From positions 1 to 38,418 of the forward strand of contig JASHOR010000025.1 in assembly GCA_030041005.1 (NCBI GenBank): a DNA stretch of 38,418 bases. The letters are read 5' to 3'. The stretch is from Xanthobacteraceae bacterium (GTDB taxonomy: Bacteria > Pseudomonadota > Alphaproteobacteria > Rhizobiales > Xanthobacteraceae). The position numbers and the translations under genes were made by a program. The notes beneath the pieces were generated by a model. The model saw nothing but the letters and a program-made list of their open reading frames with translations, made no database searches and had not been told where the DNA came from. Shown piece after piece: positions 13,260 through 23,025 of the stretch (its first letter is position 1; each line of letters starts with the position of its first letter).

Positions 13260-14140
13260 CGCACCAGCTCATCGAACGTGATGCCAGCGTATGCGGCAAG
13301 CTCAGGCACGAGCGACGTCTCGGTCATGCCCGGTTGTGTATTGACTTCAAGACAAACGAGCTCACCCGTCCCCCGATCGTCGTAGCGAAAATCCGCGCGG
13401 CTCACGCCGCGGCAGCCGAGCGCGTTATGGGCAGCCAGAGCGAGTCTGCGGACTTCCTGGTAAACATTTGGTAAAATCGGCGCGGGCAGAAGGTGTTTGG
13501 AACCGCCGGCCGCGTATTTTGCCTCGTAATCGTAGAACCGGGTGGAGGGCACGATCTCGATCACGTCGAGCGCCCGGTCACCGAGCACGGCGCAGGTCAG
13601 TTCCTTTCCCGGAACATAGCGTTCGAGCATGACCGTATCGCCGAACGGCCAGTCGTCGCGGTAAAGCTCCTGCGGCGGATGCGGGTGCGCTGCGGTGACG
13701 ATAAAGACCCCGACGCTCGATCCCTCGGCAATGGGTTTGATGACATAGGGCGGAGGCATGAGGTGGCGCGCTGCCGCCTCCTGCCGGGAGGCCAACAGGC
13801 CTTCGGCGACCGGCACGCCGGCGGCGCGGAACAGCGTTTTGGCAGAATCCTTGCGCATCGCCAGCGCCGAGGCCAGCACGCCCGAATGGCTGTAGGGAAT
13901 GCCGAGAATTTCCAGGAGTCCCTGCAGCGTACCATCCTCGCCGGGCCGGCCGTGCAGGACGTTGAGGGCGATATCGGGCCTGGCGGCGGCGAGCGCTGCG
14001 GCTACGTCGCGACCGACGTCGATTTCACTGATGCGATAGCCAAGGCGCACCAGCGCGTCCGCGCAGGCCCGCCCCGAGCGCAGCGAGACCTCACGCTCGG
14101 CCGACCAGCCACCCATCAGAACAGCGACGTGCTTCGTCAT
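13226..14140 (-). CDS. ddl: D-alanine--D-alanine ligase
   Basis: An ATP-grasp enzyme that makes the D-Ala-D-Ala dipeptide used by MurF. It has 304 residues, like DdlB proteins. Visible motifs are the N-terminal VLMGGWSAEREVSLRSG, LHGRPGEDGTLQG, the ATP-binding VIKPIAEGSSVGVF, and the C-terminal metal and substrate segment ADFRYDDRGTGELVCLEVNTQPGMTE. Shine-Dalgarno-like GAGGAA and TTAGG lie upstream of ATG 14140. It overlaps ftsQ by 34 bp. The 94-bp gap separating it from murB contains four GANTC sites, making it the probable first gene of a ddl-ftsQAZ sub-operon. Confidence 0.96.
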   Translation of the reverse strand: MTKHVAVLMGGWSAEREVSLRSGRACADALVRLGYRISEIDVGRDVAAALAAARPDIALNVLHGRPGEDGTLQGLLEILGIPYSHSGVLASALAMRKDSAKTLFRAAGVPVAEGLLASRQEAAARHLMPPPYVIKPIAEGSSVGVFIVTAAHPHPPQELYRDDWPFGDTVMLERYVPGKELTCAVLGDRALDVIEIVPSTRFYDYEAKYAAGGSKHLLPAPILPNVYQEVRRLALAAHNALGCRGVSRADFRYDDRGTGELVCLEVNTQPGMTETSLVPELAAYAGITFDELVRWMVEDASTNR

Positions 14141-14170
14141 TGCCTAAGCCAATTCCTCAGCCGAGCCGCT

Positions 14171-14236
14171 GATTCGCGTTCGCGCTACTAGAATCGACAT
14201 TTGGCAAAACGTCGAGAGTCCGAATGGGCGCGAATC
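14171..14236 (-). promoter_or_regulatory. Cluster of four GANTC (CcrM) sites upstream of ddl-ftsQAZ
   Basis: GATTC 14171-14175, GAATC 14191-14195, GAGTC 14216-14220 and GAATC 14232-14236 all lie in the gap between murB and ddl; the last overlaps the murB stop codon. GANTC is the target of the alphaproteobacterial cell-cycle methyltransferase CcrM. GcrA, encoded in this window, acts with sigma-70 at promoters bearing such sites. A TTGCCA sits on the - strand between the second and third sites. The regulatory role is inferred. Confidence 0.6.
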
Positions 14237-15173
14237 AAGGCTCAATCGGGACCCCGATCCGCTTGATCTCCCATTCAAGCTCGACGCCGGAAGACTCCTT
14301 CACCCTTTGCCGCACCATCTCGCCCAACGCTTCGATGTCGGCGGCGTTGGCCCCGCCGAGATTGATCAGAAAGTTGCAGTGCATTTCCGAGACCTGCGCC
14401 TCGCCGATACGCAAGCCGCGGCAGCCGGCGGCGTCGATCAGTTGCCAGGCTTTGTGTCCCGGCGGATTCTTGAAAGTGGAGCCGCCGGTGCGGCTCTTGA
14501 TCGGCTGCGTCGCCTCGCGCGATTCCGTGATCTTGTCCATTTCGGCGGCGACGGCGGCCGGATCGCCGCGCTCGCCGGCGAACAGAGCTTGCGTGAAGAT
14601 GAACTCGTCCGATGCATCGCAGTGCCGGTAGGAGAATCCCATGTCGGCATTCGTCAATATGTGGATGCCGCCGCGCCGGTCGATCGCGCGCGCTTGCACC
14701 AGTGCATCCTTGGTCTCGCGTCCGTAGGCGCCGCCATTCATGCGCAGCGCGCCGCCGGCAGCGCCGGGAATCCCGCGCAGGAACGAAAGCCCGGCGATGC
14801 CCGCTTCCTGCGCTGCCCGCGCCACCTTGACATCGGGCACGGCAGCGCCGACGCGAAGCGCAAGCCCCTCGACCGCGATTTCGTTGAACCCGCGTCCGAG
14901 CCGGACCACGACGCCGGGCACACCGCCGTCGCGCACGATCAGGTTGGAACCGAGCCCGATGACGGTGACCGGAATGTCGCCTGCAAGGTTTGCAAGAAAA
15001 TAACAAAGATCGGCCTCGTCCTCCGGCATGAACAACACCTGCGCCGGTCCGCCGACGCGAAACCAGGTCAGTTCGGCGAGCGATTGGTTGCTCAGCAAGC
15101 GGCCGCGCAGCGCCGGCATGCGCGATTGCAGATCGGGAGCGATCCCAGGAAAACCATTCGTCATTGCGCGCAT
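14235..15173 (-). CDS. murB: UDP-N-acetylenolpyruvoylglucosamine reductase
   Basis: A flavoenzyme that reduces UDP-GlcNAc-enolpyruvate to UDP-MurNAc with NADPH. From ATG 15173 it is 312 residues and of the shorter type II form. FAD-binding segments are [23 protein letters not shown] and [18 protein letters not shown]. The proton-donor region [12 protein letters not shown] and the C-terminal glutamate in [13 protein letters not shown] are present. ATG 15173 shares one base with the murC stop (TGATG), a coupling arrangement that argues against the longer frame reaching 15245. It is the last gene before the ddl promoter region. Confidence 0.95.
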   Translation of the reverse strand: MRAMTNGFPGIAPDLQSRMPALRGRLLSNQSLAELTWFRVGGPAQVLFMPEDEADLCYFLANLAGDIPVTVIGLGSNLIVRDGGVPGVVVRLGRGFNEIAVEGLALRVGAAVPDVKVARAAQEAGIAGLSFLRGIPGAAGGALRMNGGAYGRETKDALVQARAIDRRGGIHILTNADMGFSYRHCDASDEFIFTQALFAGERGDPAAVAAEMDKITESREATQPIKSRTGGSTFKNPPGHKAWQLIDAAGCRGLRIGEAQVSEMHCNFLINLGGANAADIEALGEMVRQRVKESSGVELEWEIKRIGVPIEP

Positions 15174-16579
15174 CACCGGCCGAGCGCCGCCAATTCCCCG
15201 GGCAACGCATAGGCCCATTGGGTGATCGAGCCGGCACCGAGACAAACGACGTAGTCGCCCGGTTGCGCCATGTCTGCGATCAAGGCAGCGAGTTGCTCCG
15301 GGCCGTCGAGCGGGACCACGCGCCGGTGGCCGTGCATGCGCAAGCCCTGCACCAGCGCGTCGCGGTCCGCTCCCGCGATCGGGACCTCGCCGGCGGCGTA
15401 GACGTGAGTGACGATGACCGCATCGGCATCGTTGAAACAGGTGCAGAACTGCTCGAACAGATCGGCGAGACGGGTAAAGCGGTGCGGCTGCACCACGGCG
15501 ATCACCTGCCCTTTGGTGGATTCGCGGGCAGCGCGCAGCACGGCGGCGATCTCGACCGGGTGATGACCGTAATCATCGATGACGGTGACGCCGTTCCAAA
15601 TACCGGTTCGGGTGAAACGCCGCCGCACGCCGCCGAAGCCGGCAAGCGCGCCGCGGATCACATCGTCGCCGATGCCAAGCTCATGGGCGACCGCGACGGC
15701 GGCCGTGGCGTTGAGCGCGTTGTGGCGCCCCGGCATCGGCAGCGCGATCTTGCCGATTTCGTGCACGCTCTGCCCGGCGCGGTCGCGGAATATGATGGTG
15801 AACAGTGACGTCCCGCCGGCGTGCGATACGTCGACGAGCCGCACGTCGGCTTGGGGGTTTTCGCCATAGGTCACGATGCGGCGGTCCTCGATGCGGCCGA
15901 CCAGATTCTGCACGACAGGGTGATCCGTACACATCACGGCAAAACCGTAGAACGGTACATTTTCGACGAAGGCGCGGAACGCCTCCTGCACCGCATCGAA
16001 GGTCTTGAAGTGGTCGAGATGTTCGGGGTCGATGTTGGTGACGATGGCGATGTCGGCAGGAAGCTTGAGGAACGTGCCGTCGGACTCGTCGGCCTCCACC
16101 ACCATCCATTCGCCGGCGCCGTGCCGCGCATTGGTGCCATAGGCGTTGATGATACCGCCATTGATGACCGTGGGATCGAGGCCGCCGGCATCGAGCAGCG
16201 CCGCCACCATCGAGGTGGTCGTGGTCTTGCCGTGGGTGCCCGCAATCGCGACGCAGCTTTTGAAGCGCATCAATTCGGCAAGCATCTCGGCGCGACGCAC
16301 GACCGGCAGGCGCCGGGCCCGCGCGGCGGCAAGTTCCGGATTGTCGCGCTTGATCGCCGAGGACACGACAACGACGGCGGCGTCGGCGAGGTTGTCGGCG
16401 GAATGCCCGATCGCGACCTTGACGCCATTGTCGCGCAACCGCTTGACGTTGGCGTTTTCCGCCTGATCGGACCCCTGTACCGCGTAACCGAGGGTCACCA
16501 GCACCTCGGCTATTCCGCTCATGCCGATGCCGCCGATGCCGACAAAATGCACCGGACCGATATCGCGCGGCAGCCTCAT
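15173..16579 (-). CDS. murC: UDP-N-acetylmuramate--L-alanine ligase
   Basis: A cytoplasmic Mur ligase that adds L-alanine to UDP-MurNAc. It has 468 residues with the three Mur domains: an N-terminal Rossmann fold ([17 protein letters not shown]), a central ATPase with P-loop [10 protein letters not shown] (about 113-122) and the EADESDGTF segment, and a C-terminal domain with [10 protein letters not shown] and VVQPHRFTR. The start ATG 16579 gives the standard N-terminus [12 protein letters not shown]. It is coupled to murB by TGATG. The 146-bp gap upstream, toward murG, is filled by degenerate palindromic sequence, so expression may depend on read-through or on a local promoter. Confidence 0.97.
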   Translation of the reverse strand: MRLPRDIGPVHFVGIGGIGMSGIAEVLVTLGYAVQGSDQAENANVKRLRDNGVKVAIGHSADNLADAAVVVVSSAIKRDNPELAAARARRLPVVRRAEMLAELMRFKSCVAIAGTHGKTTTTSMVAALLDAGGLDPTVINGGIINAYGTNARHGAGEWMVVEADESDGTFLKLPADIAIVTNIDPEHLDHFKTFDAVQEAFRAFVENVPFYGFAVMCTDHPVVQNLVGRIEDRRIVTYGENPQADVRLVDVSHAGGTSLFTIIFRDRAGQSVHEIGKIALPMPGRHNALNATAAVAVAHELGIGDDVIRGALAGFGGVRRRFTRTGIWNGVTVIDDYGHHPVEIAAVLRAARESTKGQVIAVVQPHRFTRLADLFEQFCTCFNDADAVIVTHVYAAGEVPIAGADRDALVQGLRMHGHRRVVPLDGPEQLAALIADMAQPGDYVVCLGAGSITQWAYALPGELAALGR

Positions 16580-16598
16580 GAACGCTCCGATGTTCTCT

Positions 16599-16710
16599 GC
16601 TCCCCCTTATGGGGAACGATTGGGGGTGTGGGTCGCGAGTTCTCGCTCATGCGCCAATGACAGCCGACCCGATCAACGACTGCTCCCTACTCTCCCCCGC
16701 CAAGGCGGAG
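16599..16710. repeat. Degenerate palindromic intergenic sequence between murG and murC
   Basis: The gap contains CTCCCCC-TTATGGGGAACGATT-GGGGG around 16600-16626 and CTCCCCCGCC-AA-GGCGGAG around 16692-16710. Both resemble the CCCTCCCC/GGGGAGGG palindromes at 843-884 and in rnpB. They may be two ends of one old element. They are imperfect and unlike a standard terminator. No protein-coding potential was noted. Confidence 0.4.
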
Positions 16711-16725
16711 GAAACAAAGATATTT

Positions 16726-17841
16726 TTAGTTGCCCGCGCCCTTGCCTGCCACCTTAAGCACCAGATCGGCGAGGCGGTCCGCGGCGTCGAGCCGTCCCAG
16801 CGACCGCGCCGCCGCCGCCATCGCCTCCAGCCGCCGGGGGGTGGCGGCGAGCGCCCCGATTTCGTCCGTAAGCCGTTGCGGCGTAAAGGTATTCTGAAGC
16901 ATGCGGACAGCGCCGCCCTCCCGTTCCAGCATCCCGGCATTGGCAAACTGGTCTTGATCCAGGGCATGCGGAAGCGGCACCAAAATGGCGGGGCGGCCGA
17001 TGGCGGCGAGTTCGGCGACGGTCGAAGCTCCCGAGCGGGATATGACCAAATGGCTCGCCGCCATCCGCGCCGGCAGATCGGCAAAAAACGGCGCCACCTC
17101 GGCTGCAATCGACATTCCGGCATAGGCTTCGCGCACCCGCGGCACATCCTCTTCGCGGGCCTGCTGAACGATAGCGAGTCGTGCCCGCAGCGCAGCCTCG
17201 AGGCGCCAGATCGCCGGCGGAACCACTTCGGCCAAGATGCGGGCCCCCTGGCTGCCGCCGAAAATCAGGAGGCGCAGCGGACCGGGTCCGAGGGAATAAG
17301 GCGTCGCCGCGGCAGCAACCACCGCCGGGCGCACCGGGTTGCCGGTCAGCGTCGCCTTGGCAGCCAACGCGGCCTCGTTACCGAACAGGTCGGGAAATGT
17401 CGTGGCGATCGCCGTGACGCGCGGCGCCAGCAGCCGGTTGGCCCGTCCGATGACGGCGTTGGCATCGTGCACGAGAGTAGGAACGCGGCGCCATGCAGCC
17501 GCCAGAACCGGCGGGATGGTCGGATAGCCGCCGAAACCGATGACGGCGATGGGCTTGAGCCGGCCGATCAAAGCGTAGGCCTCGAACAGGCCCAGGCCGA
17601 GCAGCGATGCCGTCCTCGCCATCGCCAGCGGATTGCGCGCGCGCAGCGTCGCACTCGATATGACGTGGACCGCTTCCTCGGCGATAGCGCCGCTATAGCG
17701 TGCCGCGCGTCGGTCGGTGGCGAGATGGACGGAGACGCCGCGCTTGACCAGCGTCGCCGCGAGCGCCTCGGCGGGAAACAGATGGCCGCCGGTGCCGCCG
17801 GCCGCGAGCAGGACCTGGGCCCGGCTCGCCGCCTGCGTCAC
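16726..17841 (-). CDS. murG: Lipid II synthase MurG (GlcNAc transferase)
   Basis: A peripheral membrane GT28 glycosyltransferase that transfers GlcNAc from UDP-GlcNAc to lipid I. It has 371 residues. The first glycine-rich loop AAGGTGGHLFPAEALA lies at 13-28. IGFGGYPTIP and HDANAVIGRANRLL follow, and the C-terminal nucleotide domain contains IFGGSQGARIL and ISRSGASTVAELAAIGRPAILVPLPHALDQDQFANA. ATG 17841 overlaps the ftsW stop by 4 bp (ATGA), so FtsW and MurG are translationally coupled. Confidence 0.97.
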   Translation of the reverse strand: MTQAASRAQVLLAAGGTGGHLFPAEALAATLVKRGVSVHLATDRRAARYSGAIAEEAVHVISSATLRARNPLAMARTASLLGLGLFEAYALIGRLKPIAVIGFGGYPTIPPVLAAAWRRVPTLVHDANAVIGRANRLLAPRVTAIATTFPDLFGNEAALAAKATLTGNPVRPAVVAAAATPYSLGPGPLRLLIFGGSQGARILAEVVPPAIWRLEAALRARLAIVQQAREEDVPRVREAYAGMSIAAEVAPFFADLPARMAASHLVISRSGASTVAELAAIGRPAILVPLPHALDQDQFANAGMLEREGGAVRMLQNTFTPQRLTDEIGALAATPRRLEAMAAAARSLGRLDAADRLADLVLKVAGKGAGN

Positions 17842-18983
17842 ACCCGCCTCCCGGCGATCACGATATCGCCAGGCAGTCGCGCGCGCGGCCGCTCGCGGGT
17901 CAGCGCCACCAGCATGCCCATGGCATAAGCGAGCGAGATCAACGACGAGCCGCCGTAGGAAATGAACGGCAGCGTCATGCCTTTGGCCGGCATCAGATGC
18001 AGGTTTACCGCCATGTTGATGGTCGATTGCAGGCCGAACAGGATGGCAAGGCCGGAGGCCGCGAAGCGGCTGAATGGATCATCGTTGTGCATCGCCTTGG
18101 CAAGCGCACGGATGACGATGAAGGCAAACAGCGCGACCAGAATAAGGCAGAGGACGATGCCGAATTCCTCGGCCGCCACCGCGAAGACAAAATCGGTATG
18201 GCCCTCGGGGAGGATGCGCTTGATCGTGCCCTCGCCCGGACCGCGGCCGAACCAGCCGCCGCGAATGAACGATTCAGTGGCGATATCGACATTGAACGAG
18301 TTGCCCGCCGACGGGTCGAGGAAGCCCTGAATGCGCTGCGCGACATGCGGCACGGTATAGAACGCCGTGATCAGCCCGGCGCCCGCGGTCGCCGCCAGCC
18401 CGATCACCCAGATGAAGCGCATCCCGGCCATGTAGAACAACGCTCCCCAGACCAACGCGATCAGCATGGTCTGGCCGAAATCGGGCTGCAGCACCAACAA
18501 TGTCACGACGATCATCAGCAGGACGAGCGCAATCAGATTGGCCGGCATTTCCGGCCGTTTGGCGGACTCGCCGAACAGCCAGGCGATCAGAACCACGAAC
18601 GCGGGTTTGAGAAACTCGGAGGGCTGGATGTTGACGCCGAGAATCACCAGCCAGCGCCTGGCCCCCTTGATCTCGGCGCCGAAATGCGGCGTCGCCGCCA
18701 CCAGGATCAGGCTGACGGCAAACACGACCAGCGACACCTGGCGCACTTCCCGCGGCGACAGGAACGAGGTCGCGATCAGCACCGCGGCGGCGGGAATGAG
18801 AAAGATGACCTGGCGATCGACGAAGTGAAACGGATCGAGCCCGATACGGGTGGCGACCGGCGGGCTGGCGGCGAGGCAGAGCACGATGCCGCCGAGCATC
18901 AGGGCAACGAGCGCCGCCAGCGTCGGCCGGTCGACAGTCCACCACCATTCGTTAAACGTCGTGCGTTGCGCGCGCGAGGCCAT
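17838..18983 (-). CDS. ftsW: Septal peptidoglycan polymerase FtsW
   Basis: A polytopic SEDS-family glycosyltransferase that polymerises lipid II at the septum together with FtsI. It has 381 residues and about ten predicted hydrophobic segments. Conserved stretches are GARRWLVILGVNIQPSEFLKP, the catalytic-region AEEFGIV, and LPFISYGGSSLI near the C-terminus. The N-terminus starts MASRAQRTTFNEWWWTVDR, typical of rhizobial FtsW. It is separated from murD by 59 bp, the first sizeable gap downstream of mraZ, and that gap carries a TTAA-N6-TTAA pair. It overlaps murG by 4 bp. Confidence 0.97.
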   Translation of the reverse strand: MASRAQRTTFNEWWWTVDRPTLAALVALMLGGIVLCLAASPPVATRIGLDPFHFVDRQVIFLIPAAAVLIATSFLSPREVRQVSLVVFAVSLILVAATPHFGAEIKGARRWLVILGVNIQPSEFLKPAFVVLIAWLFGESAKRPEMPANLIALVLLMIVVTLLVLQPDFGQTMLIALVWGALFYMAGMRFIWVIGLAATAGAGLITAFYTVPHVAQRIQGFLDPSAGNSFNVDIATESFIRGGWFGRGPGEGTIKRILPEGHTDFVFAVAAEEFGIVLCLILVALFAFIVIRALAKAMHNDDPFSRFAASGLAILFGLQSTINMAVNLHLMPAKGMTLPFISYGGSSLISLAYAMGMLVALTRERPRARLPGDIVIAGRRV

Positions 18984-19032
18984 GACCCGTCCCGCAGCAG
19001 TCCCCGTCGCGTAGTCGTTGCACCGCGATGGT

Positions 19033-19046
19033 TTAAGGCAAATTAA
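19033..19046 (-). promoter_or_regulatory. CtrA-like paired TTAA half-sites upstream of ftsW
   Basis: On the - strand the sequence reads TTAA-TTTGCC-TTAA and continues ACC. The CtrA consensus is TTAA-N7-TTAA(C); here the spacer is 6, one base short. The site is about 50 bp before the ftsW ATG and overlaps the murD stop codon. ftsW is a known CtrA target in Caulobacter. The off-by-one spacing keeps this tentative. Confidence 0.3.
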
Positions 19047-20446
19047 GAATTCGCCGAAGTGATCCCCGGCAGCGCCTGGACCAGGGCGCGGAAGGCGTCG
19101 CCGCGGACCTCGAAATTGCGATACTGGTCGAACGAGGCGCAGGCCGGCGACAGCAGCACCACGGGCTCGGGGACGGTCGCGGCTTCGGCGTCGCGCATGG
19201 CCGCCGCCAGCGCTTTGTCGAGGGTGCCGTCGATCTCGTGCGCCACGTCGCGGCCAAGCGTGCGGGCGAACTCGTCCGCTGCCTCCCCGATCAGATAGGC
19301 TTTGCGGATGCGCGGGAAAAACCGGCGCAGCGATTCGATGCCGCCGGTCTTCGGCTTGCCGCCGGCAATCCAGAAAATATCCGAAAAGCAGGCAAGCGCC
19401 TGCGCCGCCGAATCGGCGTTGGTCGCCTTCGAATCGTTGACCAGCAGGATGCGGCCGCGGCGGCCGACCTGCTCCATGCGGTGCGCCAGGCCGGGGAACG
19501 AGCGCAGTCCAGCCTGGATCGCCGCGGGATCGAGCCCGAGCGCCAAGGCGGCGGCTGTCGCGCAGGCGGCGTTTTGCGCGTTGTGCAGACCGCGCAGCGA
19601 GCCGATGCCGGAAAGCTCGGCCATCGCCACCGCGGCGGCGCCGTCAGCGCGCATGATTCGCCCTCGCTCGGCATAAAGCCCCTCGCCCAGCCGGCGCTGC
19701 ACCGAGATGCGCACCACGCGCTTGCCGGAGCGAACAAGCCGTTCGGCAATGGCATTGCACCATTGGTCATCGACGCCGACGATGGCGGTGCCTTCGCGCG
19801 GCACGCCCGCGACCAGACGTTCCTTCACCGCGGCGTAGTGCTCCATGGTGCCGTGACGATCCAGATGATCTTCGGACAGATTGATCAGGATGCCGATCGA
19901 GGGCGCAAGCGAGGGCGCCAGATCGATCTGATAGGACGAGCACTCGATGACGTGAACACGGCCGTTGCGCGGCGGCTCAAGCGACAGAATCGCGGTGCCG
20001 ATATTGCCGCCGAGCTGCACGTCCATGCCCGCCGAACCCGCGAGATGCGCGACCAGGGCCGTCGTGGTCGATTTGCCGTTGGTGCCGGTGATGGCGACGA
20101 AAGGCGCGGCCGGCGCAAGACGCGCCCGCTCGCGGCAGAACAGCTCTATGTCGCCGATGATTTCGACGCCCGCGCGCCGGGCCAGTTGCACGACCCAATG
20201 CGGAGCCGGATGCGTGAGTGGCACGCCGGGAGCGAGCACCAAGGCCGCAATAGCGGACCAGTCGGCCTTGTGCAGATCGGCGATCGGAATGCCGGCCGCC
20301 GCGGCCTTCGCCACGCCGCCTTCGCTGTCGTCATAGCCGACAACATCGGCGCCGCCGGCAACAAGCGCGTTCGCGCTCGCCAAGCCCGAGCCGCCGAGTC
20401 CGAATACCGCGACCTTTTTCCCCGCAAAGGCCGTGACCGGGATCAC
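19043..20446 (-). CDS. murD: UDP-N-acetylmuramoylalanine--D-glutamate ligase
   Basis: A Mur ligase that adds D-glutamate to UDP-MurNAc-L-Ala. It has 467 residues: an N-terminal Rossmann domain ([17 protein letters not shown]), a central ATPase with P-loop [13 protein letters not shown] (about 119-131) and [18 protein letters not shown], and a C-terminal domain with [15 protein letters not shown] and [19 protein letters not shown]. The start is a GTG at 20446, 7 bp after the mraY stop; the GAGG of the last mraY codons can serve as ribosome site. The downstream gap to ftsW is 59 bp. Confidence 0.97.
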   Translation of the reverse strand: MIPVTAFAGKKVAVFGLGGSGLASANALVAGGADVVGYDDSEGGVAKAAAAGIPIADLHKADWSAIAALVLAPGVPLTHPAPHWVVQLARRAGVEIIGDIELFCRERARLAPAAPFVAITGTNGKSTTTALVAHLAGSAGMDVQLGGNIGTAILSLEPPRNGRVHVIECSSYQIDLAPSLAPSIGILINLSEDHLDRHGTMEHYAAVKERLVAGVPREGTAIVGVDDQWCNAIAERLVRSGKRVVRISVQRRLGEGLYAERGRIMRADGAAAVAMAELSGIGSLRGLHNAQNAACATAAALALGLDPAAIQAGLRSFPGLAHRMEQVGRRGRILLVNDSKATNADSAAQALACFSDIFWIAGGKPKTGGIESLRRFFPRIRKAYLIGEAADEFARTLGRDVAHEIDGTLDKALAAAMRDAEAATVPEPVVLLSPACASFDQYRNFEVRGDAFRALVQALPGITSANS

Positions 20447-20453
20447 GACAGGG

Positions 20454-21551
20454 CTACCTCAGCTTCAATGTCGACAATCCCGCCAGCGCGAGCACGACGG
20501 CAACGATCCAGAAGCGAATGACGATCTGCGGCTCGGTCCAGCCGAGCTGCTCGAAGTGATGGTGGATCGGCGCCATCTTGAACACCCGCCGGCCGGTGAG
20601 CTTGAACGACAGCACCTGCACGATGACGGAGACTGCCTCCAGCACGAACAATCCGCCGATGACCGCAAGCACGATCTCGTGCTTGGTGGCAACCGCGACG
20701 GCCCCGATCATGCCGCCGAGCGCCAGCGAGCCGGTATCGCCCATGAAGATCGAAGCGGGCGGCGCGTTGAACCAGAGGAAGCCGAGCCCGGCTCCCACGA
20801 CCGAACCGCACAACACGGCCAGCTCGCCGGTGCCGGCGACGTAATGGATCTGCAGGTAGTCGGCGAAGACGGTGTTGCCGCACAGATACGCGATCAGGCC
20901 GAAGCTCGCGGCGGCGATCATCACCGGCACGATGGCAAGGCCGTCAAGTCCGTCGGTCAGGTTCACGGCGTTGCCGGCGCCGACGATGACGAACATGGCG
21001 AAGATGACGAAGAACCAGCCCAGATTGACCGCCACCTCCTTGAAGAACGGAAACACCAGCGAGGTCGCGAAGGTCGGCGTCGCGGGCACGTGCGCGAGCC
21101 TGACCAGCGCGAAACAGGCGACCACGGCGATCGCGGCTTCGATCAAAAGACGGGTCCGCCCGGGAAATCCGTTGTGCGCTTGTTTGGTGACTTTCAGATA
21201 GTCGTCGTAGAAGCCGACCATGCCAAAGCCGATGGTGACGCCCAGGACTATCCAGACGTAGGGATTCGTCGGATTGGCCCACAACAGCGTCGACACCAGG
21301 ACGCCCGACAGGATCATCAGCCCGCCCATCGTCGGCGTGCCGGCCTTGGCGATGATGTGCGATTGCGGACCGTCCGGCCTGATCGGCTGGCCTTTGCCCT
21401 GCAACCGGCGCAGCCGATCGATGATACGAGGGCCGAACAAGAAGACGAACAGCAACGCGGTGATGATGGCGCCGCCGGTGCGAAACGTAATGTAGCGGAA
21501 CACGTTGAGGACGGAGAGTTTGTCCGAGAGATCGACCAGCCAATAGAGCAT
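20454..21551 (-). CDS. mraY: Phospho-MurNAc-pentapeptide transferase MraY
   Basis: An integral membrane enzyme that attaches phospho-MurNAc-pentapeptide to undecaprenyl phosphate, making lipid I. From ATG 21551 it has 365 residues and about ten membrane helices. Catalytic motifs are [12 protein letters not shown] (paired aspartates), [25 protein letters not shown] and [11 protein letters not shown]. The standard start [10 protein letters not shown] at 21551 is preferred over an upstream in-frame codon at 21593, which lies inside murF. It follows murF by 4 bp and precedes murD by 7 bp. Confidence 0.97.
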   Translation of the reverse strand: MLYWLVDLSDKLSVLNVFRYITFRTGGAIITALLFVFLFGPRIIDRLRRLQGKGQPIRPDGPQSHIIAKAGTPTMGGLMILSGVLVSTLLWANPTNPYVWIVLGVTIGFGMVGFYDDYLKVTKQAHNGFPGRTRLLIEAAIAVVACFALVRLAHVPATPTFATSLVFPFFKEVAVNLGWFFVIFAMFVIVGAGNAVNLTDGLDGLAIVPVMIAAASFGLIAYLCGNTVFADYLQIHYVAGTGELAVLCGSVVGAGLGFLWFNAPPASIFMGDTGSLALGGMIGAVAVATKHEIVLAVIGGLFVLEAVSVIVQVLSFKLTGRRVFKMAPIHHHFEQLGWTEPQIVIRFWIVAVVLALAGLSTLKLR

Positions 21552-21555
21552 CGCA

Positions 21556-23025
21556 TCAACCCTGCGCCGACGCGCCTTCGAGCGGCTGCTCATCGAGCGC
21601 CCGCTCGAGCGTATCCTGGCGTGGATACGCGCGTTGCAGCGCCTTGACGATGGGGCCCATGCGCGACCCGAGCGAGCCTTTAACCATCACCACATCGCCG
21701 GCGCGAATGGCCGATAGAACCTGCCCTTCGAGCGCCGCGGAATCCTCTGCATAGCCGCCGCGCCGCGCGGCGGGAAGGGCCTGCCAGAGCTTTTGCATCA
21801 GCGGGCCGCAGCAGAACACGAGGTCGACCGCCGCGGCGTCAATCGGCTTGACCAAGGCCCGGTGCAGCGCCGGCCCCTTTGCTCCCAGTTCGAGCATGTC
21901 GCCGAGCACGGCAATGCGCCGTCCCTGCGGCCCCGGCGCCATCTGGCCAAGCAGCGCCAGCGCCGCCGCGACCGATACCGGGTTGGCGTTATAGCTTTCG
22001 TCGATCACCAGCGCCGATCCGGCGACAAGATCGATTTCGATCGGCGCGCCGCGACCGGAAATCGGCTTCAGTTCCGCCAGCGCCAGCGCCGCGAGCGCCA
22101 GATCGGCGCCGACCAGCACGGCGGTGGCGAGCACGGCCAGCGAGCTGCTGACGACATGGCCGCCCGGCGCGCCGATCTTGTAGGCGAGTTCGGTGCCGAA
22201 AATCTGCGCCTCCACCGCCGAGCAGTGCGGATGCAGTGAGACCTTCAAAAGGCGCGCGTCGGCCGCGGCGTGTCTGCCGAACGACACCACGCGCCCGACG
22301 CCGGCTTCCCTGGCGCGCCGCTTGAGTTGAGCGAATTGCGCGATGTCGCGGTTGATGACCGCGCTGCCTCCAGCTTCAAGGCCGAGAAAAATCTCGGCCT
22401 TGGCGTCGGCAATGTTGCCGAGCGAGCCGAGGAATTCGAGATGCACCGGGGCTATGGTTGTTATCAGCGCCACATGCGGACGCGCCAGGCGCGACAACGG
22501 AGCGATCTCGCCGGCGTGATTCATTCCCATTTCCAGGACGGCGTAGCGCGCGCTCTGCGGGCAGCGGGCGAGCGACAACGGCACGCCCCAATGGTTGTTG
22601 TAGGAGGCGACGGAGGCATGAGTTTCGCCGTCCTTGGAGAGTGCAAGGCGCAATGCCTCCTTGGTTCCGGTTTTGCCGACCGAGCCGGTAACGCCGATGA
22701 CCTTGGCCTGGGTGCGGGCGCGCGCAGCGGCAGCAAGGTCGCGCAGGCCGGAAAGCACATCCGGCACGACGAGCAGCGGCGCCTCGTTGCCGAACTGCGC
22801 CCGGCGATCGGCGGCCACCACGGCGAGGCCGCCGCCGGCGGCAAGCGCCGCCGGCACGAAATCATGTCCGTCGCGGCGGTCGGCGATGGCAAAAAATGCG
22901 TCCCCCGACGCGATGCTGCGGCTGTCGATCGAAATCCCGGACACCGATTGCGGCAACGGCCCCTGGCGCTCGGCGCGCATCGCGTCGGCCATCGCGTCGA
23001 CGGCCCACAATGTCCGCGGCCTCAT
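21556..23025 (-). CDS. murF: UDP-MurNAc-tripeptide--D-Ala-D-Ala ligase
   Basis: The last cytoplasmic Mur ligase, which adds the Ddl product D-Ala-D-Ala to the UDP-MurNAc tripeptide. It has 489 residues. The N-terminal domain carries [18 protein letters not shown]. The ATPase domain has P-loop [13 protein letters not shown] (111-123) and [12 protein letters not shown]. The C-terminal half has [16 protein letters not shown] and [12 protein letters not shown] 23025 overlaps the murE stop (ATGA), and mraY starts 4 bp after the murF stop, so the three genes are tightly coupled. Confidence 0.97.
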   Translation of the reverse strand: MRPRTLWAVDAMADAMRAERQGPLPQSVSGISIDSRSIASGDAFFAIADRRDGHDFVPAALAAGGGLAVVAADRRAQFGNEAPLLVVPDVLSGLRDLAAAARARTQAKVIGVTGSVGKTGTKEALRLALSKDGETHASVASYNNHWGVPLSLARCPQSARYAVLEMGMNHAGEIAPLSRLARPHVALITTIAPVHLEFLGSLGNIADAKAEIFLGLEAGGSAVINRDIAQFAQLKRRAREAGVGRVVSFGRHAAADARLLKVSLHPHCSAVEAQIFGTELAYKIGAPGGHVVSSSLAVLATAVLVGADLALAALALAELKPISGRGAPIEIDLVAGSALVIDESYNANPVSVAAALALLGQMAPGPQGRRIAVLGDMLELGAKGPALHRALVKPIDAAAVDLVFCCGPLMQKLWQALPAARRGGYAEDSAALEGQVLSAIRAGDVVMVKGSLGSRMGPIVKALQRAYPRQDTLERALDEQPLEGASAQG

